Assembly: GCA_903813345.2 (NCBI GenBank)
Contig: CAIIXF020000012.1
Coordinates: forward strand, 20,660,184 to 20,724,183
Origin: Owenia fusiformis
Lineage: Eukaryota > Annelida > Polychaeta > Sabellida > Oweniidae
DNA length: 64,000 nt
Direction of reading: 5' to 3'
Part shown: piece after piece, positions 27,401 through 39,400 of the stretch
Layout: every line of letters starts with the position of its first letter
Position numbering within the stretch: position 1 is the first letter of the stretch
Position numbers and translations under genes: made by a program
Notes under the pieces: model-generated
Told to the model about the DNA's origin: nothing
Database searches by the model: none
Seen by the model: the letters and a program-made list of their open reading frames with translations, nothing else

Positions 27401-30400
27401 TTTCAAGTTACAGCAAAAATCGTAAAAAGACGTGCAAAGGCACGCAGCCAAGATGGCTGCCATGTATTTCTTCTGTATTTACATTTCTAGCTGAATCAAT
27501 GTCCTATATAACTTTTTTACATTTAAAAAATATTGCTATTACAGTTTTATATGCAGTAGCTAAATTACTGTAAAATCGGCACTAAAATGGCCACCATTTT
27601 TAAATGAGCAGCAATTTTTCCACATTATATATAAAAGCAGGTTCCTCAGGCTTGTGACTAGGCATAGGTGGGTTTAACGTTTTAGGCCATGGAAACACTC
27701 CCCTTCCCTGCATGGATTTAATAAATAAGACATAACTGGGTCCCTGAACTATATTAACAAGTCTATATGAACGCTTCAGTGTACGGTATATTTTTATAGT
27801 TAACATTTTTCATTTGTTTTCCATTTTTTAGTTAACATTTTATTTATTTCATTTTTTATTTTTATTTATATATTTATACAATTTACTCAGTATTTTAAAC
27901 TATTTAAAAAGTCATAACCTGTTAGGGTATGGGATTGATGGACTATTTAGATTATACACCATGTGTATGAACCGGAAAATATTTGTATAGTTTAGGGTCA
28001 TTTTCGGACCACTTACCAAAATACTCCAACTCAGCCACATCAATGTTGGTACACAAAGTCAATAATAAGCGAAAGTGCAAACCACAAAGGGAATTAAGCA
28101 TACAAAGAGGAAAAAGAGGAAAAGCAAGTAGAGCATTAAAAGTGCAAACTATCTAGTCACTCCAAACCACCAACACCAGGGAAATAAAGTATGAGAAGGG
28201 TCTCTCTGATCGTGTAGTTGAACATTCAGAGGAAATGAAAAAATTTTAGGAAGGAATGTATGGAATGTTTCATAATTCGTATTTTACTATATGTATTCGT
28301 AAATTGAACTTCTGTACTTGTTAAATGCACATTGTTTGCCTTTTCTGATCGTATTCGTGAATTGCACTTTTATATTCGTTTTTCATTGGTTTATTAAGAT
28401 CACTTGATCATTCTCAACGGGACATGGTCAACCCATGGTCAAAGTCATCGCCCCCTCCCCCACACATGTCATGTCATGTGACCTTTGCCTCGAGACTTGC
28501 AATTTATATTCGTTAATTCACATTTGTATTCGTAAACTCACATTTATATTCGTAAAGTTTCATTTTATCATTTGCTAATGTACGAATATTCCTTTGCTTT
28601 CTGCAACAATTCATGGGTAATATGCAAGATTATTATTGGTAAAAAATACATCTCTTTGATAAAATAACAGGCAATTTTGGGGAAATTTACGAATTGTAAG
28701 CTGTAGTTGGCGAATAATAAATTGTTAGTTACAAATATTTCTAGTCCTTACAAACATAAAAAGCTCCCGAATTTAGTATCTGTTTGTTTATTTGATACAT
28801 CATATTTGTATTTGTAATTTGGGAATTATATTTGTAAATGTTACATTAATATTCGTATGAGGGAATTTATTCCAAACGAATAATGAAGCAGTTATGACGC
28901 TATAGGAATGTACATCTAAAAGATAACATAAAAATGTAATATTCATATTAAGTATTTAGACTGTTTAAAATACTGATATATCCCCGTTTCGTTATTGTGA
29001 TGGCACGATGCCCATGTCAAGCAGCGTGCCTACTAGGCACGCAGTTTGAAACTCTGACAAACTGCGCGCATATTTCAAAATGTGAGACGGGGAGGACACG
29101 ACTCCCAAAAAAGAGCCAAAATACGAAAAATACAAGGTTAGTCTCGTTCTAAAGATAGTACCATTCTGTGAAGATGAACTTAATTTACTCATAGTACTCA
29201 ATGTTTTTCCCGATGTAAACCTAGTTATCTCAATATAAGAGTCTTAAGTAACTTCTGTGTTCAAAATTTACAGTGTAAAGTTATATCTATGTCTTTTTAT
29301 CGTCATTTGCCGTTTATTCAGCCATTGTGTCTGTGTATGCTAGAATATATAGGATCACTCCATCTGATTAAATCAGCAAAGTTTGTGTTTTAGTTTTTAG
29401 TTTTTATGGTTTCTTTATTTTACTTTACAAAATTATCTACAAATGACAGGGCCGAGGCTGAAATCAGCATTATTGGCCCTGTTAATACAAAGTTTATTCA
29501 AATTTACAAAATGGCAACAAAATGACTACCAACATATATGTATGCATGGCAGGAATGTGTTAAAACTATATAATATCAATGCATTCACACAAAAAGGATG
29601 TAAAATGCTTCAATATTGAAGAATTGCATGTTATGCTAACTCCATCTCTGCCATACATTAAGATATTCAGCTTTTGCTCTATAGAGCATTCTGTAAAGAA
29701 AATGTTCATTTCTGGCATGTTCCTGAGTTCCCCCCAAAGTTTCTCTCTTATAACATTCAACAGAGGGCATTTGAAGATTAGATGCTTTGTAGTTTGTTGT
29801 TTAAAACCACAGATGCATTTGGGACTGTCAATACCTTGAAAATTATGTTGAAAAAGATGACCAGTAAAAATGAAATCACATCTTGTTCTATTCAGTAAAA
29901 TTTCATCTTTTCTTGTAAGATCCAGGTTTGTGGTTGTTAAATGCTTCATTGTCCCTGAATATTTACGTAAATTGGTTTTGAAAGTGACTCTTGATGGTGC
30001 ACTTTTTAGATAATTTGGAATGGCTTCCCATTCTCTTATGGCATTTATTATTGGTGACTTTTGTGAACGTGCAGTTAACTTTGGAATTGTGTATTCTCTT
30101 GATTTTCTTAAGTTAATATTATGTTGCTTATTTTGATAACTATCAAAAATTTTTTGGACATAAGTTGGGACCAATTTCTGTCTAACATCATACATTAAAC
30201 GTAAACGTTTCTCCTTTCTCCGCTCAGACAGGGTATTCCAATTTAGACATTTCAAAACCTTTACAGTAGATGTTCCATGAATGCAGCCACTTACTAATAA
30301 TGCTGCCCTATAATGAACTTGGTCTAGTTTCATAATATTATACTTGGTAGATTTTTCAAATAATATACTTCCATACTCTAAGTTTGGGAGAATAAATGAT

Positions 30401-33400
30401 AGATACATCTTCTCTAGGTGTTTAGCTCGAATCTTGGTCTTAAGAACTTTCAATGGATTTAACATTATATTACATGCTTTTATGATATCCTGTAAATGGG
30501 CTTCAACATTCAAATGCTCATCTAGAATGACTCCTAAGTGTTTATGAGTTCTGGTTCTATTAATGACCTCATTTCCTAGGTAGAGAGGAGGGTATAAGAG
30601 ATTGCACCTCCTTGAGCCTTTAAAAATCATATCTTGACTTTTAGAAGGTTTAAATTTAAGCTTCCATTTCTGTGACCATTCCCATAAATTATTTAAGTCA
30701 GCTTGTAAATGCTGGTTCTGTTCAATGATATTAGCTTTCCTATTAAATGGCATAAAGATTGAACTATCATCTGCATAAAGGTAAAGTTGACTATGATTTA
30801 TGACTTCATGAAGGTCATTTATATATAACAGGAAGCAAAACGGCCCAATTATGGATCCCTGCGGCACGGAACTATTTATGAAGTATTCATTTGAGATTGC
30901 TGATAATTCTCCATTAGCTTTAACTTGAAGTCTACGATTGAAAAGATACGACTGCAAAAGTTGAGTTATAGTATCTGAAAAGCCATATGATTTAAGTTTT
31001 TTTATCAAAAGGAAATGCGGAACGGAATCAAACGCAGAATCTATATCAAGAAACACTCCTCTGACAACATGATTTTTGTCAATGTACGTAATTGTCAATA
31101 AGATCAACAATCGTTAACAGTTGTTTTTCCGTACTATGTCCTGGAAGAAAACCAGACTGATTTTGATACATTAAATTGTTGTCTTTAACATATTTAAACA
31201 TGTTATTATAAATAATACGTTCTAGCAATTTAGAAACATTACTTAACAAGGTAACTGGTCTATAATTTTTTGAATCACCCTTTGATCCTTTGTTTTTATA
31301 TAAATGTACTACAGTTCCCAATTTCCAACAGGTGGGAAAAACTTGTTTGTCAATTATTATCTTAAATAAATCAAAAAGAGGTTGATCAATACTATCACAG
31401 CACATTTTTAACATTTTATTTTAAATGCCATCTGGCCCCCCTTGTGTTGAGACATCAAGACTTTGAATAAGTTTATTTATGTCTCCCTTAGTGAATTCAA
31501 TTTTATCAAAAATCATGTCAGTTTTCAAAGGTATTTCTGGTGATTGAGTTTCATCATAGTCATGATGGAATTTAGATAAAAATTGATTAAGCAAAAAGTT
31601 TGCATTTTCTGAGCTGTTTTCAGCCACAATACCATTGTCAAAAGAGAGAAATGGTATGTCAGAACAGAATTTTTTCCCAAGTAACTTTTTAATGGCAATC
31701 CAGTAAAATTTGTTATTAGATGTATGTGTTTCTAAATTATTGCAAACAGAATCTTGATAAGATTTCTTGGCTTTCTCAATAACCTCCTTAACAACAGACT
31801 CTTGTTTTTTGTATTGATCATAAATTACTGAATTTTTTTCAACCTTAAATTTCCTGTATAACTTGTCCCGTTTGTTTATTGAGCTTTTGACTTCCCGTGT
31901 CAACCATGGCAAATCTTTAGAACGGATTATTTTAACTTTATTCGGAATATGAGTATTAAATATTGATAAAATTGCCCTAGTAAAATTATCAACCATCTCA
32001 TTAATATCTGAACAAGATATGATTTGTTCCCAGTCGTACTGTGAAATTGCTCTATTCAAGTGAAAAACATTACAATCGCTATACTGCCAGATTATTCTTT
32101 CTGAAGTTAATTTTTCATTATGCCTACATATGCTCAATTTGCCTAAAGCAACAATGATCTGACCCAATTGGTGGTTTAACAGATGCTTCAAGTACATATC
32201 CAGGTGAATCACAGAAAAATAAATCTATGCATGAGCGGCTATTTCGAACACACCTAGTTGGCTCATCGATCAATTGTGAATAAGAATGTTGTACTGAAAT
32301 ATCATACAATTTATTACCTTCGACCGAATTAACATCATCTACCCACCAATTTTTGCTTCGTGCGTTAAAGTCCCCTGTAAACATCACCAGGTCAATTTTT
32401 TGGGAGTTTGACACTTTTTAAGATTTTCACTCAAGCAATTTAGATAATGTTCACGCGTTATAGGATTCTGAGAAGGTGAGCGGTAAAAAGTACCAAATAA
32501 AATATTTTTCTGTTCAATACGAGCTTCAATCCAGAGACAATTTGTATCATTAGCATTTAAGTCATCCCGAACTTTAAATTTAATGGAATCTTTGACATAA
32601 ATTATGATACCACGCCCAGATTTGTTATAAAGAGAGTCGTTTAATATATGAAAACCATCTATGTTATATTTTGAAATGTCTAAATCAATACCTGTCTCAC
32701 AAAGGCCAGCAATAGATATATTTTCTCTCTTAATAAATAGCTTTAAATTTTCGAATCGAATACCATTGTCAGCAGATAAACTATTTATATTTGTAAACAT
32801 TATATTCACATTCTCAAGCTGACTAAATGGACCTGGGTTAGGTTTGACATCAAAAGCCACCAATAGCAAACTCTTAAGTACATCTTGCTAAAATGCAAGA
32901 TTTATATATAATGAACTTCAAGGAATAAGTAGCAAACAGCCCACAGAGAATGCAAAAACACTAAAGGATCTTGGATTAAGCTTGTGCTTGAAAGATGAGA
33001 CAATAATTTTGATAATAATGCAAGGTATTGAAAGAATAGTTGCTACAAATAGCAAAAAGAAGGTTAAAACAAAATCCCAATGCCTGTATAATAATATGTA
33101 ATGAATCAATAATAAAAGTTGAATTCCAAGCAAAATATCTTCAATTCGTATATTGACTTGTGTAATACTATACAATAAGTTGATTAATATCCCAATAAAA
33201 GATAATCTTCCTTTCTTTGATTGAGAGTGAGAAATCCCATGATTGTTAAATGCACCTATTCTTCCCCTCCATAAAGCTATTTCAATGCACATCGAAAGTG
33301 TCAATGGTGGAACCCCAGAAACATGCCTTAGTGAACAGAACTTTCATACAGGTATAAAAAGCAAAACTCCTTTGCCAAGCAAAATATATAATTTCAGTCC

Positions 33401-36400
33401 AAAAATTGAGACTAAATGATAAATAAAACTCAGATATCATATAATTAACAATTGGATTTTAATCAACAATAACGATAAAGTATAGTCACAATCTCAAACA
33501 TTATGGCTAAACATGAAAACACTCAAAGTATTTGCTATTTTTTGTGCAAATTAGCACAAAAAGCCCTTCACACATTTTGATTAAATTGAGTTATATTCAA
33601 AGATACTACCCAGTATCAACTTTCAAAAAGTCAAATCTAGTCTGTGTTAAACTCTGTATCAAAACCAAATAATATAGTAAAAATGAAAACATAACCAGTG
33701 AAACCTATCTAGTGTGAACACATTTGTAAACAACATGCAATGAGGAAGAAACAGCCTCAATAACACATTTGAATCCTGATGAGGGCTACTTAATACATAA
33801 TGCACTGATGCACTCAGACTAACATTACTAAGCAACGTGTAAATGTGTAAATTGAAAAAAACATAAATGAAATTCCCATTGGATTTTCTTACAAAGCTGT
33901 TCACATACACAGGTTTCACTGTAGTCTGTTCAATGTTTTGCATGACTCAACCTGATTGGTCAGTATCTCAAACTGTCTACCTTTACTCACGTCGAGAGCT
34001 ACCATGTTAGATTTTGAAAGTATAGCTCTCCATCGTGAGGATCTCCCAGCTGAAGAATTGTAACATCTTAATTTGATCAGCGCCAGTCAACGGCTTGCTG
34101 TTTGTCTCAAACTGTAGCCTACATATGGGCTCATATGTGTCTACTTTCCCCGTGCATGTAGGATCACGGATGTGCTTCTATGGCGATCAGGAGTTCTAAT
34201 CGTTTTTTGTTCGATACCCATTTCCAATATGGCGGTTAAACGGAAATACTATCGACGCATGCGCAACTTGGGAAACGTCAAGCCGCCATATTGAATATAC
34301 CTGGCCAAAACTTTTGACACGACCAATAAAATGAAGTCCTGATCGATACATAGGGCAGTGAGACGTTCTATAGTTGAGCTCAATGAAAGATGGCGATGTA
34401 GGATACATTTTCAGGTATATAATGTGCAACATGAGTCAGCTGAATTCCCTGAAATTTTCTTTGAAGTCAGGATCCTTAAGCTGTTGATCCTAGCGATAGA
34501 GAGCTATACTTTCAAAATCTAAGTAGCTCTCGACGGGAGTAAGTCTACCTAAATTGATCTGTATTAGGTGATTTTAGCCACTCTGGAAGTTCTCTGAAAA
34601 AGTTCACTGTTCAAAACATTGTATGATTCAATGTAAACACAATGGAAACTGTAAAGTGGGCTGGGCTATATAGTCTAATAGTTTAAAATTCAGCCAATCA
34701 CAGTATGCGCCTGGGTTAGTAGGAACAGAACACTACATGTGTTGTTTGGATAACATGACCCAAAGCACATATTTGTAAAACCCTTGCAAATAAGATTTTG
34801 TCCAAATCAAAAAGCAATTTTCGCACAATGCACTAAAGCCAGTTCATATTGATTATATCCTGTATGTATATGTAGGTATATGTAGATATATATCCTGTTT
34901 GTTACAGTAGATATCAGAGCTGTCAAGTGTCCTGCGAATGGCGGGATTATCCCGCGAATTCGATAAAAATTAGGCTAATTCGCGTGTCCCGCAATGTCCC
35001 GCGAAGTCCCGCAAATGTGGCTTTCGACCTCCGCGAATTTCCGAAATTGTTGCAATCCCCTATATGGTGATTATCTTATCCTATATAAGAAGCTAAGTTT
35101 TTGCACTTTTGAGGAATAAAGTTTACCTAATTTTAAGGACCTAGCATGCTGTTGTTTGGTATCAAAATAAAGAGGAAGGGTTCAACTTTCATTTTAATTA
35201 CGACAATAGGGATGTAGGTCACAAATAGTTTCAACGTTAGCCTTTTTTAAACTATCCATGTGGCCTTCATCTCAGAACTGAGCAAATGTTAGCAAACGCG
35301 AGTTACAATAAATGGACGCTGATATCTAGAAAGGGTTTGTAGAAAAAACCGGGTACCGGGTAGTAAATCCTCCATGCTGGGTTCAAACTTGGTACCCGGT
35401 ACCCGGTCAAAAAACGGGTACCCAAAAAACGAAAAATACGAATATACGAGTATAACATAATTAGATTATCAGAAAACGTGTAAGATTTGTTTTGAATTTA
35501 CAAAAATGTATGTAACATCCTTCAAAATTGAGCTAGAAGCTTCAAATAAAAAGCATATTTTAAGGCTCTTTTCTTCCTCTATCGTCATGACCATATTTTC
35601 ATTGGTTATGTTCACGTACCAACATACGAACTATTGAAAATAGAGTAAAATTGATTTGTCTTGTTATTCAAATCGTCTTACAATGCCATTGGCGTAGCCA
35701 GGAGAGGGTATGATGGTGCGATCGCACCCCCTCCCCCTTCATTACCAATGGAAATATGACCATGATGATAGAGGAAGAAAAGAGGCTTACAATGCTTTTT
35801 ATTTGAAGCTTCTAGCTCAATTTTGAAGGAAGTTACATTTTTGTAAATTCAAAACAAATCTTACACGTTTTCTAATGATCTAATTATGTTGTATATTCGT
35901 ATATTTCGTTCTTTGGGTACCCGGTTTTTTCGACCGGGTACCAAGTTTGAACCCAGCATGGAGGATTTACTACCCGGTACCCGTTTTTTTCTACAAACCC
36001 TATCTAGAAAAGTAACCTCATTCCCTATAATTTGATGTAGATTAATCGAACCCCTATATCATGGGCTTTCAATTGAAAGCCCATGCCTACAGTATGGTAG
36101 TAGTTGGTCACGACGCCAGAAGCAGAGAAGTGCAAAGTATTGTTCCAAATTTTTGAATTTTGTGTTAGATTACGATACTCACACCTGAAGCATGGTTTTT
36201 GTTTTTGATAAATTACAATAAAGTTTAATAATATTTCTATGCGTATTTTGTGAAATTATGTTGACGTTTATTTAAGTTACAATGTAACGGTGCATTATAT
36301 TTGATTAATCAGTATCTGAAAGTTTGATTCAAGTACTTTGACACGCGCTTTTACATTAGTCCAAATCACGCAAATCCCTTGAATGTCCCTGCAAATTTAG

Positions 36401-39400
36401 GTAGATGTCCCGCGAAATCCCGCAAATTTAGGGCACTTTTTCTAGAAAATCTGTCCCTCTATGAAGTTTTTGCTGGTAAACCTGTTAACTGTCCCGCAAT
36501 TAGGGTGTTTGTCCCTCGAATGGTCCCGCGAAATCCCGCGAATTTTATAAAAAAAAATTGGCCTATAAGCGCAATCACGCAAACCCCTTAAATGTCCCGC
36601 GAAATCCCGCGAATTTAGTAGATGTCCCGCAAAATCCCGCGAATTTTTGGCACTGGGTCTAAAAAATCTGTCCCGCGAGAAAATCTTTGGGGGTTGACAG
36701 TACTGAGATATAATACCATGTCCAGAATGTTATTTGAATCCACAACCTCACTGAAAATATGATCTCATTATGTAGAACCCTTGGAACCCTTACAAAAAAA
36801 TAAACATCAACAAAGTTTGTGTTCAGATCATCAGTACATCAGTACTGAAAGAAGTCATTAAGCTTCATTGAATAAATTGACTCCAATGGAATCAGTGATC
36901 TTGAATTCTTTAACCCTACCGTCTTTGTTCTTAGCAAAGATCTTGCCATTAGAAGACCAAGTTTGTTGAACTTCCTCATTTTGTTTCAAGTCGTACATAA
37001 GTTTTCTGTTGAGAGGACTAAGATCCTCGTAAACCACAACTCCTGACTGCTTCAAACGTTTCTTGTTGCGAATAATTTCTTCCTTCTTTGGTCGGAATTT
37101 CAGTTTAGCGATAATGGGGCGTGGCTTGTTTCCTGTAGAGCGTCCCACTCTGTGACTAACCTCAATGTCATCAGGCACTAGGGAAATTTGCGTTTTTGCT
37201 GACAATGTGGTAGATATAAGTTGAGAACAATTCTCATTTTGGGTCTCGGGAATACCCAGAACGCGAATTGTATTCTTGCGACTGTATTGTGCATTATGGT
37301 TACAGCTATCTAACAAAGTTTGTGTTCAAAACGATAATACGCCATAAACGTGATTTAAACATTTTTCTTGTCAAACTGCGCGCCTATATTCACATGTATT
37401 TCCAAAACTGCGTGCCTAATATTTCCAAACTGCTTGCCCATCCAAGCTTGTTTTGTATTATTAGAAAACATAAGCGCCATACAAGGCACATATGTGTCTA
37501 ATAGTAGAACCCCCTGATTGATACACTATGAGAGTTCATTCACCAAGATGGTGATCTGAAAATAAAAGTTTTTTCGTTCCCAACTTAATTGTCACTTCTA
37601 TTATACATTTTGACTTTCAATATGAAAATCTCATAAAATCTGACGATAAAGCAAAATTTCCAAAGCTACATGAAAAACACCTACACGTGCCTCTGTAGAA
37701 ATTCCAATGATAATATGTAGTTTTAATAGTGTATGCGCACAGTTTGTAATTTCTGGCTAAAATAGGCGCGCAGTTTGTGATTTATTTCTTTTTAATCTCC
37801 TGATTATCTGTATTATCTCGAAATATTTTGAATAATACATGATGAAAGTGTAAGGAATTAAATATAAAACAAGTCTTTTATGTATTTGTCATTTATGTTT
37901 AAAGTGCTAGATCGATTAAGTATAAATTCCCGTTAAATCAGTGACGAAAATGCCATTAATCTGCTTATGTTTTAAAACATAGATTCATTTGCACATAGTT
38001 TTTGCTAGTATTTGCAAGATTTGTATATTCGCCACAGAATGAACGCACTGAACAAGAAAACAATGCAGGATAAATGTATTTAAATTACGTTTCAAAATAC
38101 AGACTCCAACTTAAATGATGCAATGTTCTTAGGCACGCAGTTTGTGATCGAAACAAACTGCGCGCCTAAGTAGGCGCGCAGCTTGACATGGGCACCGTGG
38201 ATGGGGCTTTATGTATATTAGGATCTATTATAATCCTCACCATTTTTCCAATTTTTTTTGTATTTCTAGTTCTGTATTATAGTTGGACAATCATCACAAG
38301 GGCAAGCCCTAAACTATAATAGTTTTATTAGTTTTTAAATTTATAACTTGTTAAGCTTGATTATTTAACTTGGTTTATTTCTTCTGTTCAAGAAGCTTCT
38401 GTCATTTAAATTAGTTTCCCAATACCCATATCCAGGTATTTTTCCAGGACTGCATAAGTACATATTTAGTCAAACCATACTTGTTATACAGTCATTCATG
38501 TTTATTGAGAACTCTCTTTCCACAGCTTAAAAGTCTAGTTTTATCAAAGCCCTGGTTCAGTAATTTGCTTGCTAAAATTGAAATTCTGTCATTTGTATCT
38601 TCTAGAATTGAGCATTATAGCTCTAGCTATTCGTAAAAGTTGCGCATCAAACACACCATATGCTTGTCACGAAGGAATATTACAGATAAATCGGGATAAG
38701 AGACTATTCTAAAATTGAATTTGTCTCTTTTATCAAAATGTTTTGGAGCGCATAAGTTGTTACAAATCTCAATTTGCAAATCTAAAAAAGTTGTTGAAAC
38801 ATCAAATTCATTTTCTTTTTTTAGCTCTTTTGGATATATATATTTCTTTCCAATTCTTTTCAATCATGCCATCGTTGTTAATAGCACACAGGTTATCAAT
38901 GAATCTAAAGGTCTTGTTATATTTCAAGGCGTCACTGTATTTAGTTGTTGTTAGAGTATGAATCCAGCGAAATTCATAAAAATATAAATACAAGTTAGCC
39001 ATAAATGGAGCTGGGTCTGTACCCATAGGAATACCTATTTTTGGATGGATGGACGGAGGCGTTCCCTATATCAAAAAATGCATATTGGCACCTAGTATGA
39101 CTTCAAGTTCATGCTCATAGGCATAATGCCATTCTAGTAAAAGGAAATACATGTATCATCTGTTCAAGTGTCTAAGACATTTCCCTTCGAGTCATTATGA
39201 TTTTATAACATGGGCTCTATGGGAATTGACCCAACAAGTTCTTTGAATTTAAGTTGACTAACAAACTTTAAGACAACATCTCGTATTTCGAATATCTATG
39301 AATACTAAATGATTAAAATCAAAATCATTTATACTTGCATCTAATCTATTGCTAAGCAGAGGCTTTTTATGTCTCTGTGCTAAGCAAGAATATTTCAAGA

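Larger units (their letters stand above)
29004..38199. mobile_element. Transib-like element split by LINE and other insertions
   Basis: Termini CACGATGCCCATGTCAAG (left) and the complement of CACGGTGCCCATGTCAAG (right) are inverted, and homology continues inward for ~65 bp through repeated GCGCGCAGTTTG motifs. GATGG flanks both ends (28999-29003, 38200-38204). CAC-type heptamer-like ends with a 5-bp duplication are the hallmark of Transib elements (the group related to RAG). Without the insert (about 29389-37311) it would be ~1.3 kb. No Transib transposase is visible, so it is non-autonomous. Confidence 0.65.
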
